From Acanthochlamys bracteata (lineage: Eukaryota; Streptophyta; Magnoliopsida; Pandanales; Velloziaceae): a stretch of DNA of 64,000 nt. Shown here piece after piece: positions 23,107 to 42,275 of this stretch. A program made the translations under genes and the position numbers. Within the stretch, counting starts at the first letter, position 1; every line of letters starts with the position of its first letter. The notes beneath the pieces are model-generated. The model worked only from the letters and a program-made list of their open reading frames with translations, had not been told where the DNA came from and searched no databases. The DNA lies in assembly GCA_019914995.1 (NCBI GenBank), contig CM034138.1:2790001-2854000 (forward strand), written 5' to 3'.

Positions 23107-25851
23107 CTACCTCTTTGCTGCGTTCTTTGATGGTAACATGCTGAATCGTTGCGCCTTTCTCGTGCTTGTAGGAGTACCATATCTGGTATGTTTGTTTATA
23201 ACCAGTAGGTCGAGGTCATACTTCTTTGTCCCATTTGCATAAAGTATACCCCAATGTTTTTCAGTTGGTGCACCTCCTTTCAAATCTTCATCAAACAAAG
23301 AAAATATAAATGTCGTAATTGGTATGCCAGGCCTCAACGGTGTCCCCTTTGTTGGTCGACTTATTACATGCTCCACCAACTTTCGATTGAACAGTGCAGC
23401 ATTTTTGGCAGAAGCAGCTGCATCATCAGGATATCCCTGGGATGGCCAGCCAGTTTCTGTAACGACTAGAGTCAACTTGTGGAAGCCAAGAGAAGATGCA
23501 GCAGAGTTCAATGAGTCGACTAGAAGATCGAATAAATTGGAATACACTAGTCCAGTCTTTGGGTCTGTGTAATTGAAAACCTTAGGATCTTCTGAAAATA
23601 ATGCAAAATTCAAAGGGATATATGGAGTCTCTTTGTAGGTGAGATATGGATAAAGATTGACCATGAAAGGCGAGCGAGTTAAGTTAAGAAATTCCAGTAC
23701 TGGCCTCATTACAGTCTCAGCTATTGATTCTTGGAAGATAGCCTCAGAAGGTGGAAATCTTATTGCCAGAACTGCTAATGAATGAGGAGTGGACACCTTG
23801 ATCATTTGGTGCATCCTGTATGTTTTTAGTGCCCTGTACATGTTCCGCATGGCTGGCAGCAGAGTAGGAGCAAATTCTGGGAGCATTGAGACCTCATTTC
23901 CAACTGAAACTGATGATATCTTGGTTTGGTGATAGAAAGGAAGGATGAGCTCTTCAACTATACGATTACCAATAGTACGATCAGCAGCCAGAAATGGTAT
24001 TTGTCCATTTGGGATGCACAATGACAAAGAGATGTTTGAGTTGGAGAAAGCCTTGATCAACGAAGGGTCCATATCAAACGTCTTCAAATCTTTTATTCCT
24101 AAAGAAGTGACCAGCTTCACTACTTCATCATTCGGTGGAAGATTGGAGCCCAAACGTCCAAAGTTCACACCCACATTAGGATCTGAAGTTGGTGTAAAGG
24201 AGTTATGAAAAAAATAAAACAAACAGTAACGAAGCTCTGTAGTTCAGCAGACGAAAATATGAATACAAGAGTCTTCTCAAGCTGGCATGAGCAAACAGGT
24301 GAGTGCAACTTTTGTGTCCTATGACATATGGTCTCTAGCTAACTCTGCATGCAAGTAATTGTAATCCTTCTGCAGCATAGCATAAGGTATCCGTGCATCT
24401 TTTCTCAAGAAGCCACAGATTCAACAAGGATGAAGAGGAAATTCCAAAGCAGCAAATTACATTAAGGGCATGTTTACTAAGCCTATAAACTAAGTTTTGG
24501 AAGTGAGTTTGTAAAAGTGAGTTTGGAAAATACGAGTTTGAAAGTGAGCTTAGTCTTTGTGTTTTTGCTTTGTAATAAAATTGAGTTTGAAAGTGAAATT
24601 TTTAGTTTTAAGATTTGAATTTTAAAACTGGAGTTTTTGGCGGAAAACACTGAGTTTAGTTTTTGTTGTTTACTTTGTTTTGGAAGTGGAGATTTTGGAG
24701 GGAGAAAGTGTGTTTATAGGCTTGGTAAGCACACCCTAATAGCAGAGACAGATGGCATAGAATTATTTACTTCAATTAACTCATAAAAGTTTCTCAAATG
24801 ATGTGTCAATTAAGCAGTTTACAGGAAATTGCGATTAGAAAGAATTATTGCCTAACTTTACTCTGTTAACAGTGTTTCTAAACAACTATTGAACCCAGAG
24901 GGGTTTGCAGAAAACCTTGCAATTGGAGTTTAAGCAGAAACAACAGGATTCTAATGTTCAAATCGATAGTGCGGATTAATCAAATAAACTCTGTTCTAGC
25001 CCCAAAGGATCCAAGACTAATCGTATATAAAACCATTCCTAGCAGTGCATGAAATTTAAAAATCAGCAATCTCTCCTGCCCCATGCAAACATCACCAAAA
25101 GGAAAGAAGAAGAAGACATCCTGAATGCTTATCATTATTACCGCCTATATATATGTCTCTTTCACCATTTTTCAACAACATCAACTAGCAAAAAGTTCTC
25201 CAAAAGTAAAAGCATCGGCCTAATGTGAAGAACTGCAACTTTGATTGATTTGTAGGCTGGAAACAAGAAAAAATACTAGCAATATATATCTCATGGTACC
25301 TAAGTACTTATGCCTTCTAGGAGCAATACTTATTCCATTTCGAATATTGATGCTGCAAAATAATCTTCACATTGCTTTCACAGCTTCATAAAAAATAAAC
25401 TAAAAAAAATATATGCCCGAACCATTAGCCTAAGACTTGCCAGTGGAATTTTCCATGCCCAAATTCACTTCCTAAACACAAACTGCAATCCCGATCTGGT
25501 AAACAGCATAAAAAAGCATTGATTCTAGTACCAATTCTGAAAACAAAATACACCGATGATTATCCCACTTCCGAGATCCCCAAGAACCGTAGCTAGCATC
25601 AAACTTAACAACACAATACTCGAATTAAACGAAAAAACAGTAACATAAAACAAAATCCAGAAGAAATCGATTGAAAAACAATAAAAGCAATCTAAAAAGC
25701 CTCAATTTTCCAATATCTACACGAAGAAATTGATCAAATAGCCATATGAAACAATCGAGAACACACCTTCGAATGTGAGAACCCGAGCAGACGCATCGAG
25801 GTTGAAGAATCCAGCGCAAACAACAACAACAACAAACACCATCAACTCCAT
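23107..25851 (-). CDS. Glucan endo-1,3-beta-glucosidase (GH17)
   Basis: This is a secreted or wall-associated beta-1,3-glucanase that hydrolyses callose-type glucans. Exon 1 (25851-25767) encodes a signal peptide (MELMVFVVVVVCAGFF, including a run of Val codons GTT). Exon 2 (24182-23107) carries the whole mature enzyme; the 1.58-kb intron splits a codon after base 1, the usual GH17 arrangement. The protein is 386 aa. It starts maturely at GVNFGRLGSNLPP; the acid/base Glu is in VGNEV (E125) and the nucleophile Glu in VVTETGWPSQG (E271), with FSLFDEDLK near the end. There is no C-terminal X8/CBM43 domain and no clear GPI signal; the tail after YDLDL is basic (STRKAQRFSMLP). It is head-to-head with CLPX. 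Confidence 0.93.
24466..24736. mobile_element. Tourist-like MITE in GH17 intron
   Basis: The left terminus GGGCATGTTTACTAAGCC and the inverted right terminus GGGTGTGCTTACCAAGCC form clear terminal inverted repeats, both extended by TATAAAC. Direct TAA duplications flank the element (24463-24465 and 24737-24739). At 271 bp it has no coding capacity. Termini and TAA target site fit PIF/Harbinger-related (Tourist) MITEs. Confidence 0.85.
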
Positions 25852-26343
25852 CTTCTCTTTCCTTTTTCCCCTCTGTCTCAATTCCTAATTTGTTTGAAGC
25901 AAAAAAAAAAAGGTACAAGAAGAACAAGAAAACTAAAAAAAAAAAAAAAAATCAAGGGATTTTCAGTTCACTGAAAAATCGTGAAAGGGAGAAAAAGCGC
26001 GCGAGTTTATTAACCGCCACAGTTTCATGTTTTTATTTCTCATAAATGGACCTATTGGGCCAAGACATTTATGTATGATAAAGCCCATATAAACCTTCTT
26101 TAACAAATACAAGACCCCTTATATAAAATGGCCTTGAAAAGTTTGGGCCATGATTGAAAGCATTCGTTGATCTTTCTCCTATACGGACAAACAATAAGCA
26201 GCAGCTCAGCACAGAAGAGAGAGAGAGAGAGACGGAAATTAAACTCTCCCCGATGTCTTCTTATTATTCTTCTCCTTTCATTTCATTCTAGCGTTCTCCA
26301 AAACATCCAACGAACGAAATCCATTTCTTCACAAGTCACAACC
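25852..26343. promoter_or_regulatory. Shared head-to-head promoter region of GH17 and CLPX
   Basis: Only 492 bp separate the two divergent start codons. On the CLPX side there are three TGGGCC/TGGGCT-type site II motifs (26056-26061; reverse 26082-26087; 26144-26149), common upstream of plant genes for organelle and housekeeping proteins. A TATATAA box is at about 26120. A (GA)n tract (about 26215-26232) lies in the probable CLPX 5' UTR. That expression is truly coupled is inference. Confidence 0.6.
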
Positions 26344-29300
26344 ATGTCCGCCGCCGTGCGATCACGCGCTGCCGCTTACGCTGCTGCCGTCCGTCGCGTT
26401 CACTCCGGCCGTGTACTCGACTTGTCTTCTCGCCGCCGGTATGATGAGCTCTGGTCGCGCCATGTCGTCGCCCCACGCTTCCGCTCTCTCCAAGGCGACC
26501 TCGTTGAACATGCATCCTCTCGGTCGTCGCTGACGTCATCGTCTTCTGGTGAACCGCCGGAGATCTGGCAGCAGCCGGGGGAGCCTGCGGGTTCTTCGAC
26601 GCAGTCTTCTTCTGCCACGCTTCCGGGGAGAATCAACGTGATCAGGGTTGGTGGGGGCGGTGGTGGTGGCGGAGGGAATTCCACGGGAAGTAGCGGGAGT
26701 TTTGGATCAAACGATGGGGGATGGGGCGGGTCGAACTTGGGGAATAAATTCCCCACACCCAAGGAGGTATGCAAAGGCCTTGATAAGTTCGTGATCGGTC
26801 AGGAGCGCGCTAAGAAGGTAGCTTTGTAACGTCTTTTGTTCTTGAATATTGGTCCTTCTATGACCTCCGAGGAAAATTTGATGTTTTCTTCAAATTATTA
26901 TTGTGAGTGAAGATTCAGCTTTCAACTAGAATGCAGATTTTCTTAGTTCTTAATCTAAGTTCTACACTTTTTCGTATTAGAAATAATGTAGAAGCTTAGA
27001 AATGTAGTTGTGCGTCTCTTATGGCTTTTCTGAGTGGAGAATAGAGTTTGGGATCATTGAAGAAGGTTGCTGTTGGAGTTGTTTTTGCTAACTTATTAAG
27101 TTGCTGATTATGTTGGTATATGAGATTGTCGTTGATGTGACTAGACTACTTGTCTTTTCCCCTACATCTATCTCTGAGGCGAACAGAGTAACTGTATAGG
27201 TACATGATTTTTTAAATGAGCAAATTTCATTTGTGAAATGTGGATGAGAGGTGAGCAAGCGAAGCTGGGTTTTATGTATACAGTAGGTGAGGTAGATTCC
27301 TGGTGCATGGAATTTGGTTGGAAATTGTTCACATGCTGAACAATCAGCAACATATATATAGTAATGATTGGATGACATTGTGAGTTAAAGAGTATATTCT
27401 CGGATTTGTCGGCATGTCCGTGAAAGTGCCTATAGAGATGAATTCAATTGTTTTTCTGCACGAACTTAATCTAGTTAATTGCTTAACCTCAATGTTTTAT
27501 TGTTTGGATGATGATCAACTCGAGTGCATATATAAGCTTCTCTCTCTAGTCCACATGTTTGTCTGCCTTATAGATGAACTCGTTTTGTAACCGCAATGCT
27601 CAACTCAATGAAATTGAGTATATAGATAAATTTACTTGTTTGTCTGCACGAGCTTAGGGAGCGTTTGGCGTAGCGTTTCAAACGCTGCTTATCAACTTTT
27701 CCCCATTTCACATTTTTCAATACATATTTTATAAGTATACAAAAAATTTATTAAAAAATTTAGAAAGTGTAAAAAAATTCTACGGAGTGAGATCTTTTTA
27801 TTGCATATTTTTATTATTATTTTGGAAGTAAAAAAAATATAGCTCGTTTTTCAAAAAAGATAAAGATACCCTCCATTTCAGAAAAGCTCCATTTCATAAG
27901 CACTCCCAAACGCTCCCTTAATCAATTGAATTGTCTAATCTCTATGTTGCTGTTAGGATGATGATCAACTCAAGTGTGTATATAAGCTTCTGCTCTATTC
28001 CAGTTCTTCATACATTTTTGTTACAGCATTGCAGAATCCATATGTCTTGAGCTGTTTAAGGTTTTGTTTCCTTTCTAGATTTCTTTTATAGTTACTTTAT
28101 TGTCTTCCAAGACAGGTGCTTTCTGTTGCTGTTTATAATCACTACAAAAGGATCTACTATGAATCTTTACCCAAGTGGTTAGGCTCTCAAACTCCAATCA
28201 TATTATTATAGTTCCAATTTTTGTGGTATCAAGTAATGATCATTGGATGCGTTGTTCCGTTTGGATGGGGAACTTTATCTCTAACCTGACTGTTATGATG
28301 TTAAATCATAGGTCTGCAGGAGATTCAAGTAGCAATGAAGCCAATGCTAGTGACAACGATTTTGTGGAGCTTGAAAAGAGCAACATTCTTTTAATGGGTC
28401 CAACAGGCTCAGGTATCTCTGTTGCTCCTAAGAAAAATCATTCTGTGAATTAATGGTTTCTATGGATGAGCATTTCTAAGGTCCTTCTTGCTGCTAGCTG
28501 GTCCTTATGTTAAAATGTGTTATTTGATGTTTAGTGGTGCATTTATATTGATCTGCAAATATAATGTAGTGTTCGCACTGTCAACTGTCATTAAAGTTGC
28601 ATAGTCAGGGCAAGCATGTTATCGTGAACTGCATTACATGTAAATAAAACATGAGTTGATGAATAACATTATGTTATATACTCGACTGTAGTTTGTTCTT
28701 GCTGCTAAACGTGTGATTGACCATCTGCTATGTAGTTTATTAAATAATAGAACTTCAAAGTGACAGTGTTTTTTTCAGGAAAATGAGAAGTAGTCACTGA
28801 GGCGCATGTCAAGAAACTTAGAAATGCTACTTGGTTTAAAATTAGTAGCTGAAAAGTGATTCTCAAAATTTGAAGGACTATAGATTATACGTATAGATAT
28901 GCCTAAACTCTCATACATAAAACCCCAAATGTAGGTCATTGCTTTCTTAGGATTTCCTGTCTGTTTAGTGTTTATGTGATAAATTGTGTTTACTATACAT
29001 ATGTGCCTGAGATGGAAGTATGTTGCAGAAATGAATCACTGAAATAAACTGGCTGGGTGCTTTAAAAGTAAATAAAATACTTATTATGTTGTACCCTTGT
29101 AGAAGTTTCTGATTGCAGGTTGCATATGTCATATTTCTCAGAGCTGATTTGACATGGCTTCTTTTGCTATTATTTGATATTACTTATACACTTATACCAT
29201 TTCTTCAAGGACAGGGAAAACTTTACTAGCCAAAACATTAGCGCGATTTGTTAATGTTCCTTTTGTTATCGCTGATGCAACCACCCTCACCCAGGCAAGT

Positions 29301-32300
29301 GGGCCTTTTTCACAAACTTCTTTGTCATCTCAATTAGCCTGAGACTAAAATTTTCTAGTGATGTGGTAGATATCTTTATTTCATTCAAAAGACAGTTAGA
29401 CTTTTACTATTGTACTTGACTTATTGCTTATAAAGGATGCACATGGATGTTCTGTTTCATGTCCCTTTTGCTTTCATCATTCCCAAAATATTCCATTGAT
29501 AAAGACATGCACTTATGATTCTGGGAAGTTGCACATGCAGCTAAAAGCTTCGATTTACAGTAGGTTTGAGTTATTAGTACTGTTTAACGAATGACTCCTT
29601 TGAATCTTCTTCAAACAAATTGCTATAACTAGCATAACCAATTGCTAACTTCTTCCAGCCAAAACTATGAAAGGTGATAACTAATGGAACTTCTCTATTG
29701 GTGTTACTTTGTGCTACAAATTTGAATTACGCTTAACCTTCAAGGTCGTTTTGGTTGCACTTTAGTCCTTACATTGTTCTAAAATTGCATCGCTTTTATG
29801 TAACAGCATCAAATTGTATGTACTGTTGAAACACAACTAAGAAAGTCATTCGGTAGTGATGATTCATCAAAAAAATCTTAGTGAGCTTCAGCTACTGATT
29901 GACCTTTATTTTGGACACAAAAATGTTGTCATGCTACTTGTAACTTTTCTAGCATGAAGAACAAGGGCACTGGCAGAATGATTGGCTTGTATATATGATT
30001 TATTTCTTTATGACCAACCAAGGTACTGAAAAGATGGTCTTGATTGATAGTTTAACGTCTTGCATTACAGGCAGGATATGTTGGTGAAGATGTGGAATCT
30101 ATACTTTACAAGCTTTTGATGGTAATCTCTCAATCTTGGTTATATTTTTATTTCTGATTCTGAAATAATTACTTCTCCTATGGTAGGTTAGCTTTCCCAT
30201 GTTTTAGACTGCATGTTTGTGTTGTCAGATTCAATTGCAAAGATCAACTTTCATCTCCAGAAGATGCAATGTGGTTGGATTAAAATGAATTGTATCTGGA
30301 CAATTGAAAAGATCGATAAAGGGAACGTGAATCAGTTTTCTTAGTGGAAGTAATAGGTTTATTTTTTTATCATACTAAATTGGATTAATAAACATGTGAT
30401 ATGGCTGAAAACATAATAGAGTGTGAACTCATGCATTTATAATATTTTCTAGATGCATCCTTGAAGAAATGGATGATCAAACTAGTTCACAACAGTTTCG
30501 GAAATTTCTTGCTCTTGGATTACTAAGTCAGTTGTTTCCCCTTTCTCAGGCTGCTAACTTTGACGTGGCAGCTGCACAGCAGGGCATTGTGTACATTGAT
30601 GAAGTTGACAAGATTACCAAAAAGGTTAAGCATTATGTATTTCTATTGGTGAATTTTGCAGCTAGGCTTTTAAAATTTTGCGTATCAATGTACTTCATCT
30701 ATTCTGCAGGCGGAAAGCCTTAACATCAGTAGGGATGTATCTGGGGAGGGTGTTCAACAGGCATTACTGAAGATGCTGGAAGGAACAGTAAGAATTATAC
30801 TCTTCCTTCAACATGTTTGCCATGCTGTTTGATCTTAAATCTTTTATTATAATCTCATTGAAATTCTACTAATTTGAAATGCTCATCATGATGTAGGTTG
30901 TCAATGTGCCAGAAAAGGGGGCTCGAAAGCATCCTCGAGGTGACAATATTCAGGTGCTTACTGTTGATGGTAGCTTATATCAAAGCTCTCAAATAATTAT
31001 ACTATATTAAAATGCATGAATTGCCCGGGTTAGAATTTCTGACTTGCCAATTTACCCTTCATTAGTTAGATGATTTACTATTTGATAAATCTGTAGTTTT
31101 ACGTTGATGTAAACAAAACTCGATGCTAGTATTTGTAAAACGGAAAAATATTTAATTTTCAAATGACGTCACTTAGTACTTTTTTTCTCAAGAACTTCTA
31201 AAAGTATTTATTTACAAGAAGTTGATCATTTGTGTGGTTAATCTAGTAATCTGGCACTTAATTTTAAAAATAAATAAAGAAGAAGAAATGGTATCAATAT
31301 AAACTTTAGATAATGTGGGATAACTATGAATTTATAATTAATTCATTTATGGTGCACGTGCACATGTATGTTCAAAAGAACTAGTATTGACAAATCCAGG
31401 ATGATGCATTCAGGTTGTACCTGTATTTTTCTTTTGTTTGTGTGACAATTCTGTTAACTTTTTGTGAATTGGTACAGACAAAACTGTTACATTTGTACAT
31501 GTCTCTTAGCTAATTGCATCCTGTGCTTAAACCTTATAGCTCTCACATGCTAGCCTAGGCCGTGCATTGGTCTTTATGCATGTCGTGGGTGTAGGTTAGC
31601 TCTGAGGTTATATCTACGTTCATAAACTTACAACAGTATTCAACCCTTCATCTGATCTTTGTTGAAGTATTTAAGTAACTGGTGTTTGTGTTTTGCAATT
31701 CGTGTCTCTGGTTACTATTATTTTTTGTAGAGATGATTAGTGAGGATAGTATGATGGTCCTATAGGGTATATGATGTATATTGGTCTATCTGTAAGAATC
31801 CTTCTTAAATGCATAGTCAATAAAGCATTTCTTTTGATAATATGTACTTGTATTGAATGAAACGTCAAGTCAAGCTTGTTAATGGTATATAGCACATGAG
31901 TCGGTCAGTAGAGAAAGATGTTGAAATTTGATGATATAACCATCTATTGCATCTGCTTACATATTTTCTTGCATCTGATGGTATCAGCATTTTTGTCTTA
32001 AAAGGTTAAAACCTCATCTTCGTTTTTCCCTGTTATTTACAAGCATCTCTTGTTTACAGATAGATACAAAAGACATACTTTTTATATGCGGTGGTGCCTT
32101 CATTGACTTGGAAAAAACAATCTCAGAAAGGTTTCATTTTATCTGGATCAAAAAGTTGTATATCGTCATGATATATCTTGCATTCATTCTAGATTTTATA
32201 TTTTATCAAAAAATTCTATTTCCAGGAGGCAGGACTCTTCTATTGGCTTTGGAGCACCTGTGCGTGCAAATATGCGAAGTGGCGGCACAACTAGTGCTGC

Positions 32301-34434
32301 TGTAGCATCTTCACTACTAGAATCAGTGAGTAAATGTAAAAAGAGGATCATTTTTTTTAGAGCAGCATTTACATTGTATGCCTAATGGATGAGTTTGCTA
32401 CTTGGTTCAGGTTGAAAGTGGTGATCTAATTGCATATGGGTTGATACCAGAATTTATAGGAAGGTTTCCTGTACTTGTTAGCTTGTCTGCTCTCAGTGAG
32501 GATCAACTTGTTCAGGTAATTTAGTCACCTGTTCCTTCTGGGCTCATATTCTATTCAGACCTCTTTCCTGTGTGTGTATGCTCATGGAAAGCTGGAATAT
32601 TATGTTCTTAGGTTTGTTCTTTTGTTTTTACTTCCACATGCTATGAACAAGCAACCGTAAAAGAAGATGAACCAAAACTAATAACACTAACTGCAGTCAA
32701 TTAGGCCCAAAGTTGTGAGCTCCTTTTGCAATAGCTAAAGATGCGAGCTCCTTTCCAATAGCTTGTTTCTTTTGAATAATATCAGATGTAGTGGGTATCT
32801 TTTCCTTTTTGGGTTTGTAAGGGTAATGCTTTTTGGAGAGTTGTGCAGTGTACCTATCTGGAAGTTAATGCTTTTTGGAGAAGTCTCTAAATTCATGTGT
32901 TGAAGTCTTTTTTTTTCCCTTAAGATTAGTAGCCTGAAGACATGGTTTTTAATAGGGCACATTACCATAGAGAGATCCATGAAGTTAAATCCACGTAGTG
33001 GCGAAAGGCTTTGCTATTCTGTTGTTGGGAATTTTAAGGCCTCTTTCATTTTGTTGCTGTTTAACATGGTGCAGTACTACATGAATGCAAAATGAATACG
33101 CTCTCTGAAGACACTTGCAGTTGACTGCTGCTAATATGTTCTGGAAAACAAGGATGGACAATTATTCTTGTATAAATACTTATGTTAAGCCCTTTCCTGA
33201 AATTTGCTTGGTCAGGTTCTCACGGAACCCAAAAATGCTCTTGGGAAGCAATACAAAAAGTTGTTTCAAATGAATGATGTAAGCTTCCATCTGTGCTTGC
33301 CCTGTCAGCTTTTAACTCCATCATAGATGTCTTAAACCTGAAACCTCCTCTTGTCTCTATACTGAAGCAGTAAATCAGCATATCTGTATATAATTTCCAG
33401 GTTAGACTCCATTTTACGGAGAAGGCACTACGGCTTATTGCAAAGAAAGCAATGGCTAAGAACACAGGGGCTCGGGGATTGAGGTCAATACTGGAGAGTA
33501 TTTTGACGGAGGCAATGTATGAGGTACTGTGCCATTTTTCCTCATCGTTAAGTAATTAATATTATTAAAATTGATTAACTAGGGGAAATACTGTGGTGTG
33601 GTTGTGAATCTTTGTCACTATGTTAGACTTCCTTATTTTTCCTATTCCTCTTGCTTTTTTCTTTAAAGAATATATTTTTCTGATACCTTTTCGGATTTGG
33701 CGAATTTGCGATGCTGTTACTCATCTTTCTTAATGTGTTTGCAGATTCCAGATACTAGAACAGGTAAAGATAAAATAGATGCTGTTATAGTAGATGAGGA
33801 GTCTGTAGGGTCTTTCAATTCTCGCGGATGTGGAGCTAAAATTCTTTGCGGTGAAGGTGCATTGGAACAATATCTCTCTCAAAATGATAGGACAGAAGTG
33901 GTATGTGTCAGTAACTTCACACACGCATGTATTATTGATATTATCCTTATGTTAACTTTATTTATACTGAAGTTATACTTTTATTACATTTATACTTTCA
34001 TTCTCCTGTATTAAATTTTTTGTAGTGCTCATATACGAGCTAGATAAAGCTGTCTTAAAGTTTGCTTCCTTTGGTCTCCGTAACATGGCCTTCATTCTGA
34101 GGAGGCTTGCATAGGTAGATGTATCAAGGGTTTACAAGGAATAATATTAGTATGTGGTTTTGATGTAGCTCGGTAAGAAATAAATTAGTAGAGCAAGACG
34201 TAAACTTATTTGGTTTTGTTGCCATATAGTATTTGGTAGAAAAGATAACAGGTGCTGGATTCTTGGAAAGGGATGTTGGCATCTTTGAGCTGTATACTAC
34301 TGGTTCTTTGTTAAGTTTGTCTGTGTGGAACTTAAGCTATCATTTTCTTATTCTTGTTACAGACAAACCTTGATAGATCAGAGGGAGAACCTGAGATGGA
34401 AACGGAGTTTACTTCTAGAGCCGCAAGCATGTAG
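26344..34434 (+). CDS. CLPX1: ClpX ATPase subunit of ClpXP protease, mitochondrial type
   Basis: This AAA+ unfoldase feeds proteins to ClpP, most likely in the mitochondrial matrix. Fifteen exons: 26344-26817, 28116-28177, 28312-28412, 29215-29294, 30071-30121, 30550-30624, 30710-30787, 30897-30953, 32060-32130, 32226-32325, 32411-32515, 33216-33278, 33401-33523, 33745-33900 and 34363-34434; 555 aa. Visible motifs: Arg-rich presequence; Gly-rich linker; Walker A GPTGSGKT (208-215); pore loop GYVG (241-244); Walker B VYIDEVD (D273, E274); IGF loop in SSIGFGAP for ClpP docking; sensor-2 TGARGLRSI. No paired Cys zinc-finger motif is seen in the N-terminal region, unlike bacterial ClpX. Intron 4 uses a GC donor (CAG|GCAAGT); the others are GT-AG. 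A MITE lies in intron 1. Confidence 0.95.
27657..27917. mobile_element. Tourist-like MITE in CLPX intron 1
   Basis: The left end GGGAGCGTTTGGCGTAGC and the inverted right end GGGAGCGTTTGGGAGTGC are terminal inverted repeats; both flanks are TTA (27654-27656, 27918-27920). The element is 261 bp and non-coding. Its inverted right half is closely similar to the left half of the element at 52104-52360 (shared GCTTATGAAATGGAGCTTTT), so they belong to one family. Confidence 0.88.
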
Positions 34435-35658
34435 ATACTTGCAAAGGGATTTGTACATGTGTAAGTTGTATTTCTCATAGGTGTAATTAAAGTCCGATTG
34501 TTCGTTTAGCCATCCAATTGTAACATCCATTTCAGTATAATGTTTTAATTACTATTTACAGCTTAAGAAAGTAGGTTTGTTACACTGTACATAGTCTTCT
34601 ACAGCTGTTACCACCACCGATTACCCTTGTACAAAAGGAAAGGCAAGAATGTAACATAACAAAACGAACTTCTCAGTTTCTTTTCCCCTTCGCCACCAGC
34701 AATACTCGTGTTATCAGGCAGCATGCAGTTGTGATTTCTAAGTAGTGCTTACACAAACTAGCAACACAAGCAGCTTCAAATAAAAAATGTCGCAAGGCTT
34801 GTTTAGTAACTAGTAGCTGCAGGAGATAGGATCAGGTAATGCAAAGTACAATACTAGTTTTTGAAGTTTGCGTGATATGCCTCGTCCGCGCTACGCTTTC
34901 CTTTGTTTTTGTTTGGTCGCCCAATAATGCCCCCCTGGCTGAAATTTGCAAAGTTTCGTTTGATAACATTCTTCTAACAGGCAATTCGTCATTGAATCTC
35001 ACTTCTTGAAATATATTTTGCCAGGTGTTACAACTTGTCGCAAGCATGTATCTGAACCAATCTCCTGTACCCAAAGGATGGAATCTCCTTGTACCCCAAA
35101 GGACAAAAATGAGGCCAAAGACTAGGAGGATAATAACGTATAGCACTAGCAATAGAAGCAATACAAAAAAAACGTGTGCGTTCTAGCTGGATCTGAGTTG
35201 CTATTATGCCTAGCCAATCCTTCCACCACAGACTATACATTATGATCTTATCTCAATTCTTCACTCAGAAGTCCGTAAGTGTTTCCAGAAAATCAGCCAC
35301 CTTCACTGATTCAGTTAGAAAATGCAATCAAAAAAGAGATTGCATTTGCGCAAAATTCTTTTAATAAACAAATAATGATATCTCTACCCACAATCTTCTA
35401 TATGAATCAATAGTGATACAGAACTGTTATCAATGGAAGACACAAACCAGACAGGAGCAACAGATTAATGATCAGTCGAGCATCCTTGATGGGAAGTTTG
35501 GTGGGGTGATATGCAACTGCAGTAACTGTGTTCACATGGTCCCAGAGAGATGAGTATTGAAGCAAGGGCGACAGTCAACTGGTATTACTTCAGAGGTTCA
35601 AAACTGGAACATCTCAAGTACCCCTGATGGTGTCAAAAAGCTTGTTTGTACCATAATA
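34435..35658. other. Convergent 3' region between CLPX and FTSHI1
   Basis: This contains the 3' UTRs of the two convergent genes. On the minus strand from about 35175 to 34832 a frame opens with a strongly hydrophobic stretch (LYVIILLVFGLIFVLWGTRR) followed by FHPLGTGDWFRYML. It has no ATG at its head and I recognise no family, so I do not call it a gene. Confidence 0.4.
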
Positions 35659-41942
<6,284 letters not shown>

Positions 41943-42275
41943 TCTGAGAAACTCAGGGAGTGTTTGTTATCCGATTCTAATTATACACTGAAAACCTTGA
42001 AATTCAATTTTCCTTTTAGTGGACAACTATTGCAAATTAATAAAGCATTTCCTTGTGGGAGATAACGTGTTTTTGGTTTTAATGGACAGATTTTGTAAAC
42101 ATGAAAATAACTTGTTTTTTGTAATGTCCTCCTCTCTTTTTATATTCGCACGATGCTGCCCCGTTGCTGTTGTTCTCCATCTCCGCCCACCATCCAAGAG
42201 GAGAAGAAGCAAAGCATCAACACGGATCCTGAGTCAATCGGGGGACTCGATTAATGAATCATCACGGTCGGAATC
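41943..42275. promoter_or_regulatory. Short bidirectional promoter, FTSHI1/SINAT3
   Basis: Only 333 bp lie between the divergent start codons of FTSHI1 (-) and SINAT3 (+), so both 5' UTRs and promoters must fit or overlap here. No TATA box is obvious on either side. Shared regulation is an inference from spacing. Confidence 0.55.
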
